NCBI RefSeq assembly: GCF_002078875.1
Contig: NC_034411.1
Location: forward strand, 2,312,194-2,376,193
Source of the DNA: Numida meleagris
Lineage: Eukaryota; Chordata; Aves; Galliformes; Numididae
Direction of reading: 5' to 3'
Length of the DNA: 64,000 nt
A program made the translations under genes and the position numbers. The notes under the pieces were generated by a model. The model was not told where the DNA came from, searched no databases, and saw only the letters and a list, made by a program, of their open reading frames with translations. Every line of letters starts with the position of its first letter. Positions within the stretch are counted from its first letter, which is position 1. Shown piece after piece: positions 37,701 through 49,700 of this stretch.

Positions 37701-40700
37701 GCTGAATCACAAAGGGGTGGCCAACTGCTTTACAAGCTCTCACGTTGGTTTTCAGAATGCTACCAAGCTGCTTAACTGTTTCAGGATCCTTCAGAATATC
37801 AACATTCTGTTGAGAAAAATTGAGTTAATTCCCTTTAGTCAATAAGAATGCCATTTATCTTTTAGTACAAAAATAGTCACATTCAAGAATTCATCTTACA
37901 CACTGTGTTAAGGAATGCTCTGTAAAGTTCTTTAAATCGGATTTAAACAATTCTTAAATCATTTAAGTCTTCTCTCTCCAAACAAGACTTTTATAGTCAC
38001 ATCAACCATTGCTTTGTAACAGTTCACCACAGCTAAGTTCACCTAATTTCAGGGGTTAAAAAAAAACCAAACACTCAGCAGTTTTATTTTAATTGAATAC
38101 ACTTAAAATTTATGGTCTTACTTTTGTTGCCTGTTGAATTATGCTGTCCCATACTTGATTAGGGAGCAACATGTATTTTTCTATCAGATGCTCCTGTACA
38201 GTCTGGTCTGTTTGTGCCCCAATCATGTATCCTACTGCTTCATAGAACGTATGCACCTGATTGGAAAAACAAGAAGTCAAACAGAAAGGTTACGGAACAC
38301 TAATCAAAAGTTTACCATGTTCAAAACTAGCACGTAGTGAAAGCTGAAGATGGGCTTCCAGTGACTAAATACCTACTTCCCATCTGACTTGACAAGATCT
38401 GTCTCCATTCTTTCCTTACACCCCATTTAAAGCAAGCCTCCATTCCCTTTCAATGGTACTATGTACAACCCAGAGACTTCCTTCATTTTACCACCATATA
38501 TCCTGAAGTAAGCCATCTCAGGCATATGCTTTCTCTTGCAATACAGCTACATTTATTTCTTTTACAGAAGAGTTTGGGATAAGTCAAGTGCAAGAAAAGC
38601 GCAAGTTGGAACTTAATACCTCCTCTGCCCAAGGTTTCCTTGTGTTACTGCAATGCATCTATGCTGTGCATGCACTACACTCCATCAGAACATATCCTCC
38701 CTACACGTACACTCTCACCCCTGCCCCTGCAAGACCTGTAAGTACGCTACCACAGTAGAATACTCTTCTTTGCTAATCAAAACCTCAACATTTATCATCT
38801 CATTTATCTGTAAAAGTGTTCTAGAAAAAAAGAATTTCAACTCAGCACACTTTAATTCTCCAAGAATTCGAATTAAGATCTTAATGAAATCTAACCATAC
38901 CATTTGTAGTGTAACACTAACAGACACACACACACACACACCATGACTAAGATACAATTCAAGTCTTAAAGACTACGACTGATTTTTGCTATGTCACAGC
39001 TTTTTATTGGTCTTCACAAATTTACTCATACTCCCAAATTAAAATGTACCTGTTGTGGCTGAAGGTCACAGATGATTGTATTAATATTGTTCAAGATTTC
39101 ATCAATGAAAGGCATTACTTCTCCCACTTGAACTTGAACAAAATGTCGGCGGCACTTTTGTGCTATTTTTATGAAGGTATCACAAGCCATATCCTGGACA
39201 CCATCATGGGTTTCTAAATTAAATCAGATCAGTTACTGTTTTGTACTCTCCCCCAGACATGCACATGTACTGAGCATCAATTTTTTTTCTTTAAGAAAAG
39301 TTAGAACAGCAAGTGAAAGAGATAATTACCATGCATAAACTCAAATAGCTTGTTGACTACTGTCTTCAAAAACTTCCAGTGAGCTCTCAAAAAACGTGGG
39401 TATTGGCCTACTATGTACATTATATTTGATGCAATAATGGCTTTATTGTCTTTTCCTCTCTTTTGTTCACAGAGTCCTAGGAGATCCTACAACAGAACAT
39501 ATTATTAGTTTCCTCCTCAAGTTCGTAGACTACAAGAGCAGTATAAAGGCTAAAATAAGCTATAATAAAGATACAGGAAAGTAGTTGCTATTACTAAGCT
39601 CAAAGCGAAAATAATTAAAAGAAAGAAAAAACAACAAACCAACTACCCCAGTTTACGATCAAGACTTAAGTTTCATCCAAACCAAGAACACTGCATTTTC
39701 AGTCATGTGTTGTAGATGTAACTAAATTTATACAGGGCAGACTACAGCAACCCTCAGTGTTGAGTACTGACCAACCAGCTGATATTGGCAAACATACAGG
39801 TATCACACAGCAAGCAGGGGAAACCAAATCCTCTCTGCAGGATTTGTACGACGTAACAGTGATGTCTATTACTCCTGCAGATAACATTTTCTCCCCATAT
39901 TCTTTCCATGCACTCATTGACTAAAAATGAAGTGGCAGAAGAGAGAGGTGCTAGCTGGTTAAAAACAATGCCTGTTACTTTGCTTCATTAAGGTTACTCT
40001 TACTTCATTTATGCTTCCTTTCCGTATCATCTGCATTCCTAAATCAAAATATTTCATCATAAGCCAAAGTTTCTCTCTGAAATTTTCAGAGTGAAAAGGC
40101 TACTTGGATTCACGCATTCTTCACGACTGAGGAATTTACCAGCCTAACATTCAGGATATGACATTTCCCATTAAATTATTCTCCTCGACTCGTTTGCTAT
40201 ACAAGGTAGCTTACTGAAGAACGTAGAGCAGTATCTTTTTAAACTCAGTTTCTTCAGCATAAACTATGAAGTGTGACAAAGCTGCTAGTCTTGTACCGTA
40301 ATACCTTAATTACTGTAACAAGGAATCTTTTTTCATCTTCTTCATGCATTGCTCCACTGATTGAGCCTATAGCCCAACAGAGAGTATTCAAATTTTTCCA
40401 CGACCATTCTGTCCCATTCACTTGATTGTGAAGCTTTTCAGTCATTATTCGTTCTGTGTCTGCATAATCCAGATGTGTAAGATACACTGAAAGACAATTA
40501 ACAGTAAGAGTAAGCAGGCATATTCTGAAGCAATAAACTGGACTGCATCTCTATTAAGTTACATTCTTCCAAGACAAAATTAAAATGCTAAGTACAGTGC
40601 TCCTTCTTTGAGCTTGTGACAGAACAAGCTAAAGATGTAAACCCAGATCTGCGAGAATTATATTTCAAGACATGTGTATCAGTCAGATCAGTAAAGTTAA

Positions 40701-43700
40701 ATTACTAATAAAAACACACATATGCATCAGCTTTGGAAGTATGAGACTGGCTAGCTCGGAGGAACATGATACTGCACTTAACAAGTCAGTCAATAATTTT
40801 CCTCTGTTCATTATTTCAGTGTCATTACATCTGTTGGTTTTAATAACCCACCATTAAAATGGAGATAGTACTCCTGAACTAGTCTAGGTGAGAAGATTCA
40901 GCTTGAACAACTCAGACAATACCATCAGCCTCTAAAATGATTAGGCTCTCTAACATAAGTAAAATTTAAAATCCTACCAAGTCAGCAGCAGCATAAAGGT
41001 CAGATTTAGCAATGCACTTCTGCAGTGCCACTTTCACTGAGCTCTTGCTTTTTCAGAGGTGAATCTTCTATTACGATAATATACTAAGCAATAACTAACA
41101 CCAGAATTCAAACTAAGTCTGTCTGTACACCTGTATCTGGAAACATTACTAAGGATGAGAACACACTGTAGTAATTTCAATACAATAAAGAGGAGTTTTG
41201 GTATTTAAAAAAAAGGTATTAGAACACCACATCTACTGTTAACTGTACTTACTTCACAAGTACAGCAGTGAGAATAAAAAACACCTGGGTTTTACGTTCA
41301 TGAAGTTGTTAATAAGCACTCAGTGCTGCCTTCCAGTGTTTGTATTTAATAGAAAAATGTTACCATTGAAGTCTAATGACCTGACCCTATAGCTTAGATA
41401 TGTGGCAGCTCTGTTCCAAATTTATCTTCTCTCCTGCCCCCCATATAATTCTGCTACATACATGCTACTGGTACAACTGCACAGATTTACAGGACAGTAT
41501 CAGCCACTGCACTTACCCAATGTTTCTCTCATGTTTTTATATAAGTTTATGGAATCTGTATCCTTCATGAATTCTCGTACTACTTCTCCTTGATCATTCT
41601 CCACCACTAGCACTTCTTCAGGTTTAGCCATACGGCTGACCATGAGCAATCGAACCTGCACGTTACAAAGGAAAGTTTCAATGGAATTGCACTGTAACAT
41701 GAAAATAAAGCTATGTGTCCAGCACCTTCTCAGGTCAGCTCACATACAGCAAATGGGAAGGAAAGATTCTGAAGGGACATGCTAACTAAAAAGCCACTAA
41801 GAGTAGAGTTGATTTCCATTTCTACAAGATTAAGAGTTGCTTAAAAAAGTGCCATACCTTCTAGAGCTTCAAAAGATGTAGGTATTGAAAATCTTTTAAA
41901 TACAAGCACTTTTTTCCTTCAACACCTGTGGCTTTAATTTTCACCATAGCTCTTATACAACTGATTCATTAACAATGTATCTATTTTTAATATTATGATA
42001 AATTGTCTTGGTTTTGAAATCTCATTCCTCAGTAGAAAACACAACTCCACCATACTAAATAACTGAATAAAAATATCAAGTTATCCTTCTTTTCTAAGCA
42101 GAAGTTAGCTACGTTTTCATGAACCCCTCCAAGATCCATGCCAGAAACCATTAATTACAGAAAACATTACCAGAATTTCACAAATCTACTATGCAAATCC
42201 TAAATAGCAATTCTATTACAACGTTAAAATGAAGCTCTTGACATGACAACATGGAAGAAAATAGGGTTAGCCTGTCTAAATACACTGTACAGATATATAT
42301 TCTCCCATTTTATGTTTATACACAGTATCAAAAAAGCACACTGTTAATAGTCCTATCATCTGCTGGTGTCATAAGTTTAGCAATTTCAGCACATCAATTA
42401 ACTACAGCTGAATCAACTAACAATTACTTGAAGCAAGGAAAGTTTTCTGAAGTCATCCTTACATAAAGTGAAGTCTCCGCATTTAGGAACAGTGCCTAAA
42501 CTTACACAGTATTTTTACTTGATCATGGATTACCTTGGATAATACAGGCAAATAAAGCTGTCTCCTTGGAGGAACATCGAAGTGCTGACTTCCAGAAAGC
42601 AACGGAGAAGCAGATGTTGAGAACGGACTTTCCCTGTAGAGCTCAGCAGCTAAATGATTCCAATATTCAAGACAAATCTTGAAAATTTCAGTTTCTTCAA
42701 CTTCTGATACCAGTAACATATAATGAAGAGCCTGGAAAAATGTGTTTCAAGCATCTGTTTACTAATTATTTTTGAACACAGAAGTAGATTAAAACCATAT
42801 TAGTTAAAACTTTGTTATCTTGATAAAATGCTGAATTGGAGTAATATTTACTAACAAGGTGCAGTAACATTGCAGTGACATTTACTAGTAGAAGTAATGA
42901 CCAGTGGAGCAACTCAAAAGAACTCAGCAGCATGTCAGCTGATGTTATTTTCAAAGTGTGCATCAATTCTTAAAAACAGAAAAGCCTAAAGATACCTAAA
43001 AAAAACCCAGCCAAATTAGTCCCTTTCTGTACTATCAAAATCACACCCCCTGAGCTTCTACAAGACCTCTTCTTTTAGATCCTCAAAAAAACCCCTTAAC
43101 TGCTCGTTTTAAGGACTGCTATTCTCAGTACTTAGTGCTACTTCGTTCTTCAAATCCTCTGAGAATCTGGAAGAAAACCTTCAAAGCCACACTGCTGATC
43201 TGCATTCAAAGCAAGACATCTACTAGAACATTTTCACCTTCCCTAACTAAACAGCCACTATGGAAACTGAGAAGGAGTGCAGTTCTGAGACTGAGATACC
43301 AACTAGAGAGGTTAGTTCTACACAGTCAAAAATTATTTAGCTATCTTTCTTTAAAACGCCCTAGTGAAAAATGAAACCGGCAGCCTACCAGTGAACCAAA
43401 CAGAAGGGAGCAATGAAAAGACTTCATTTTCATAGCTCAGACACTAAGCAATTCAAAGCATTTTAGACAGAAGTCCGATTTGACATCTCCATCTACAACA
43501 TCGAAAGAGGGATTCAAAACCACTTTACAAATGGATGTGTGTAGGAATAATGTATCAGCAACTTCACTTTACGTAACTTATCTAGCTTCTTTCACTAGTC
43601 TAGAAGACTCCAATGAATGCAATGAAGCAATATTGGAGATCAGCTACATCCAGTGTAGCAATCACCAGATTCGAACTGCACAGCTACTTGTAGAAGTACC

Positions 43701-46700
43701 TTCCCCCCCCTCCCCCACGCTCTGTGATAGTGCAAATTACAATAGTGAAATCCACAGCGATTTTAAGCCACTCTAAGAATTTTGTCGAACATTTCAACAT
43801 CCTGTGGAAGACTCAAAGTCATTTGGAATTGAGTTTTGTAGATGTCCATTTAAAGATAGAAATTTTAACTTTGTTAACAATTTAATATAGTTGTGCTGGA
43901 CAAGACAGGAGTCAAGATTTAAAGACTGCGCTCCAACTTCCATATACACAGGACGTTCAACTCCATACTCATCATGTCTCCACATGGACTGAAACTTGAG
44001 CTACTCCTTGACTGACAGTTATTTTGCAAAAGTTCACTAATTTTGAGGTATTACTCATGAGAATTACTCATGAATTGCTGAAAGGTCTTTCTTTGCTTTT
44101 TGTTTGGTTGTTTCTAAATAGAGCAATCAACGATCATTTAATCTATTTTCTAAATGAGCTACAGTTTACTATGTGCAAACAATTTTTTTCTTTTTTGTAG
44201 AGGACTACCTGGAGAAGAAATGTATTGCAAAGATCAGATAGGAGAGACTAGAATTTAGCTATGTTAAAGTACTGCACCTACAAGATGTTCCTACCCAATG
44301 AAAACTGGTCTCCAGACTTACACTGTTTCTGAGTCTGTCTCAGGATAGTTCCTCAACCTACGGCCTCCACACCTGCAGAGAGCTCAACTGCAGGACACCA
44401 CAAAGGGTGCTAACAAGGGGCTATGGAGACAGTTTCATCCCATGGGAGCTCGGGGGTGGGAGAGAGCTAATAAAGAGGTCACCAAAGAACAGCTCATTCT
44501 CAGGAAGTGGAACTTAGGTCCCCCACCAAGACCCTTAATGCTATATAAAGCATGGCTATTAAGTAGCACTTTGTAGAGTTCCAGCATTAAAGGCTATGCT
44601 TAGGACACAAACTAAATAGACACTGCAAGGACAATATGCTAAGCATTACAGTCAAACTTTGGGAAATGGCAATTCAGGCAAGAAGCTACACCAGGACAGA
44701 AAAGCTGGAGAATGGCACGTGCTGTACCCTTGAAACCAAGCTTGGATGTTGAATAAAAACAACGTACACCATTTCACACACAAACTGACAGAAGTCACAG
44801 CAGCAACCACCTCCATGTATGAGTCGAACAAAAATACTAAGTTTTGATACCCATGGAAGAAGGTTATACAGTATTACTTTGAATGCATTTTAAAGCAGTG
44901 TTTACTTGTGTCTCCTTTAGTGTAAGAAGAGGAAGAGTAAAAGATGTTTTGCAGTTTTTTTTTTTTAGGATAGCATTACTGAAAATAAATTGCTATCGAA
45001 GCACACTTGAAAAAACTGGAAATGTATCTTGTATTCACATCATTGACTGATTTTGGGAAAAAAATTTCTAACCAATGTAAGCACAACAATCTAGAGGTCA
45101 TATTAGTATCACGTTATTTTAGTATGAGAAACCACTACTTTTGAACTGGACAAACTATGCAACTTACCTCCATTAATGTTTCCCTCAGATTTAATCTTTT
45201 TTCTATAAGTTGACCATGTTCCTTGAGAAATGTGCAGAGAAACAAACTGAGATTCTGAATGAAGTTCTGTTCATCATCTTTTCCATTTGAGTAGGCAAGT
45301 CGGATATTGGTATTTAAAGGAAGCATCTAATAAAAGGAAGACAGACATAATCAATGTCCTATTTTACATTTAAGTAGAACTACTGCATGTTACCCATCAT
45401 TTTGCTCTTTTTTTCTTTTGAAAGAAGGCCTTCTAGTAGTTTTCACAGCATTCCCTTTCACCAGCGCCTTCCTCCAAAAGTCTTCCTGCTCCTTTTGTTT
45501 GATGCTCATCTCCAAGATAGTTGGTATGATGAAAGAGTAAACAGATACTGAAGTTCTCATGAACTAAACCTTTTCCTACCTCTTTTAACAGCAGAGACAA
45601 GGGAACCATTCACCCTATTCCAAGACATTTTCAACTGGTATCAAACAAAACTGTTCCAAATATGTGTTTGTTGCCTGTACCTCCTAACACGGCAGTCATA
45701 ATGTTAAAACAGTATGAAAGATCACCCTCACAGTATTTATAAATAAGTAAAGAAGACCTAGAAAAATACAAATATTTCTCACTAAACTGCCAAAGATCTC
45801 TGTGGTACCTTCTTAAGAAGTACATCAACCTTCCAATTCTTTTGTGTCATGGTTTTATGATTTTTGGATATCGGTATTCTACATCACAACATCACATAGT
45901 GCACTGGGAGTTAAAGAGCTAACGCTCCAGTTCCACGGATCGTGAATAGTTCCGGGGACCTGGTTCTCAGAAGAGAAGAACTACATCTCCCAGAGGACTG
46001 TTCACAGTTCTGTTACCATTTTCCATTCAGAGGGAAAGAAAAACTGTTCGCTTATCATGAGATGTCCCATCTCTCATCCCCTTCTCCTCGTCTCAGCAGC
46101 GTCTCGCCTTCAGCATTACAGTAAGGCCTTTTGGTTTTTTTTTGGACACACTCTTTCATTTATTAGCTTCAATTCAAATTAATTAGATTGTATTATTGGA
46201 ATACTAGATAACACAATATATCTTAATTAGTAAATTACTTTGTTTCTCCTCAGATCGTTGCCGCTGTTTTGTTTTTAGGCTCATCTCCCTACCCTTTCCC
46301 CTTTTCCCTTTCCCAGGGCATGGGCCTGTGGGCCCCCCACCCCATTAGCCACAGAACCGGGCCAAATCTGCCCGTAAAACGTTGACATTTTGTTACAAAA
46401 ATATTTTCAGTGTTGTCCTGCCTCTTTAATGTCAATGCTGTTAAGCTACAGAATGGAGAGAAAATTTAATACCTTTGCTGCTGCCAGCATTCGGGTTTTC
46501 AATGCTCTCTATTGCTAAGAAAGATCAAATAAATGCAAGCTTGCTTCAAATTCAGCTGCCACAGCTATCCAAAAAAAACTGCAAGTACCCAAAATGTAAA
46601 CACCCAATTAAGCATTAAACTGTAATTTTAAGTAAAAGCTTAGGCTGGATGCGTTTGCATTAAGAATCAAGAGCATTATCTGTAGAACCACAGAAATACA

Positions 46701-49700
46701 GGTGTTGGAAGGGACCTCTAGAGATCATTGAGTCCAACCCCCCTGCAAAGCAGGCTCCCTAGGTAGGCGTCCAGGTAGGTCTTGAATATCTCCAGAGAAG
46801 GAGACTACACAGCCTCCCTAGGCAGCCCATTCCATTCCTCCATCACCTTCACCGTGATGTTCTCTCACATACTGGTGCGTAACTTCCTATGCTCCAGTTT
46901 ATGGCCATTTCCCCTTGTCCTGTCCACTGGCAGGCCATAACCCTTAGTCTCCCACATTTAAGATATTTATAAACATTGATCAGATCCCCTCGCAGTCTGC
47001 TTTTCTCAAGGCTGAACAGACCCAAGCCTGACCATGGCAAAGCAGAGGGGGATGATCACCTCCCTTGACCTGCTGGCTACGCTCCTTTTAATGCACCCTA
47101 GGATCCCACTGGCCTTCTTGGCCACCAGGGCACACTGCTGCCTCATCACCAATCTGTCTTCCACAAAAAAAACAACAGCAAAAACAAAGAAACAAAAAAG
47201 AAAACAAGGAAACATTCAAGTGTCTAAAACAAAATAATCTAGGTCCAAGAAAAAGTCAACTTTTAAACCTAATTCTAACTAAAAAATTCTATACCTCCTC
47301 TTGAAGCGCAGAGGGAGGGAGGGGCACGAGGACAGAGCTGGGATATTAAAAGAAGTACGCCTTTCTGAAAAGGCCTCAAGGACTGACCAAACCTGTGTTG
47401 TACACAGCCGAAAAGAATGGATACAAAAACAGAATCAATCTAATTGTGCAGAAGTGTTATAGAAAAATAAACAGCTTCAGTAGGAGACTATCTTCATTGC
47501 CCGTTTCGGGACAAATGTGAAGCACCACCTACGGTTACCCCTCCTTCCCTCACAGTAAGAAGTACACAAACCTCATCACAAACTTCTGGCATTTCAGTAA
47601 GCCCAAATCATTTGTGCTGAGGACACAGCGGCACCTCACCTACCTGCCACCCCCTTTCTCAGACAATCTGAGAGCACAAAACACACGTTGACTTTAGCAA
47701 AATACATCAAGCCTGCAGAAACATAGCTGTTCTTCAGAGTCATCAAATTGATGTCTTCCGATCAAGCCATAAATACACCATCAAGTGACACACTGAAATG
47801 CAACATTTCTCAAGAGCTCGATAAAGAGTATGAATTTGTAAACTCAACCAGGTTGTTAAAAGGAGTAGTAAAAAAAGCACCAACATTTACTAAAACGTTA
47901 CCTGTTTTAACTGCATCATGGTCAAGGTAAAAAGGGTTACAAATTGTTCTTCGTACTGGCTTACGCTGACACCCGCAATCTCTGTGAGGCACTTTAAGGA
48001 GACGTTCCGAAACATGGGAACATTTAAGAACTAGTGAGAAAAGAAAAGAAAGCCGGTTACAAAGGGGTGATGTGCCACGCTTTTTACCACTTTTAAACTA
48101 AAAAGCTAGCCATAATTACACAGATACCTTGTATATTAGTGTGCTGATTAGCTTAGTCTCAAATATATATCCCAGAGGAATCCAGTTCAGAAATCGTAGC
48201 AAAGTTTCCAAGGTTGCATGAACTAAGGGAGCATTTTGGGAGTTTTCCTGTAAGAACAAATCCGTGCATATAATATTGCCAGATATGACTGGGGGGGGGG
48301 GGAATGTGGGGGAGGTTAAAAAAATGAATACTTACCATCACAAACTGACACAGCTGAAATATCTGAGAGAACTCATTGCACATACTACAAAAAAATAAAA
48401 TAATAAAAATTAAGCACTCCCATGAGCCATAAACAATCCAACCTGCTTTAATCCAAGTGCCTGTGACCCCAGAACATGTTCTGAAGACCTATGCATCCAT
48501 TGGAAGCATTCATAAACCACCTTGCTTCTTTAAAATGCTGACGAGAACAATAAGTGTAAACCTGTGCCCACAAAAGCTAGCCCAGAAATCCAAGCAGCAC
48601 TGAAATCTCTGTTAGAAGGGTAGGACCACACTCAAATGCCAGTACATTAATGCACGGATTTGGGAAATGAGCAGGAAGAGTTGAGCCTGAAGGGCTACGA
48701 TGTCAGTGGCATCACTGAGATATGGTGGGATGACTCTCCTGACTGCAATGTAGCAATAAATGAGCACAAACTCTTCAGGAAAGACAGGCAGGGGAAAAGG
48801 GGAAGGGGTATTGCCCTCTACATCAGTGACCACCTGGAGTCCGTGGAGCTCCACATGGGGATAGATTACATTCTACAATTCCACAACCATCCGTCAGTTG
48901 AGGCAGTTGCAATAATGCAGAAATATATGTATAAACTAAGTTTGGTCCCACCCAACTGTACTGCTCTCAAGGAAAAATAATCATTAAACCACTTAAGACT
49001 CAGCTATAAAATTATATGTGTCCTTCTACTGAAAACCTCCTAGCAAGAGAAACTATCTGCCAGCAAGCACAAAGTAGGCACTATTTATTAGGTGTATATT
49101 ACATATATATACTTGCCTGTCTTTCAAATGCTTTGCTTTCACTTGAGTTATCTGGCCACTGGAAAAATCAAACACTTCTTCACTCAATAGTTTAAGGATC
49201 ACCATGTTGTTCTGACAAAGGCTTTCACTAGTCCTGCTTGCTCCTACAATATCGCTTATAAAAGTTGGCCAGTGCTTTGGCCATTCCTGTTTCAGAATCT
49301 GAAAAGTCAAACAGCCGTATGTTAGGTACTTCAGCAAAACCAAATACTTTACGACAAGTTTTAATGCTTTGTAAACTCCAGCTTACCTGAACAAGAATCA
49401 TGTTCAGTTTCCCAATATACACCTTCTCTTTCTGGAGAATGGAAAAGATCAGTCAGACTATGCATAGTATTTATCTCCCTTTTTCTCCCCTGAAAGAACT
49501 CACTTACTTCTACACATGTTGGATCAGATGATGTCTTGATAATTAGGCCAACAACGTACTTTTTTATACCTGCAGAACAATTGAGAAATATTGTAACTAA
49601 GCCACATGTCATGAACAGAGTAATGCTTCTGACTGAAGATTCTTGCCATATCATTAAAATGAAGGTGTAAGGTTACAAGGCAATGCTAACTGAGTTGACT

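Larger units (their letters stand above)
33403..42533 (-). other. XPO1: Remaining XPO1 mid-gene introns
   Basis: The introns between residues 415 and 893 (41656-42533, 40487-41516, 39487-40304, 39214-39329, 38257-39049, 37807-38121, 36152-37622, 35659-36044, 34620-35463, 33403-34450) are all GT-AG. They contain a CA microsatellite at 38923-38942, a near-perfect 25-bp inverted repeat at 35169-35193 and a CTCF-type motif at 33560-33573. Nothing else is recognisable. Confidence 0.85.
45327..47901 (-). other. XPO1: XPO1 intron between residues 296 and 297
   Basis: A 2.57-kb intron, the most transposon-rich of the gene. It holds a probable LTR remnant (about 45845-46397) and a sense-strand CR1 tail (about 46685-47165). 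Confidence 0.85.

Noticed and set aside
40365..40385. Cys in LNTLCWAIG taken as the drug-reactive exportin cysteine
   Set aside because: Counting residues from the joined exons puts it at 498. Cys528 is in GLCEQ, in the next exon.
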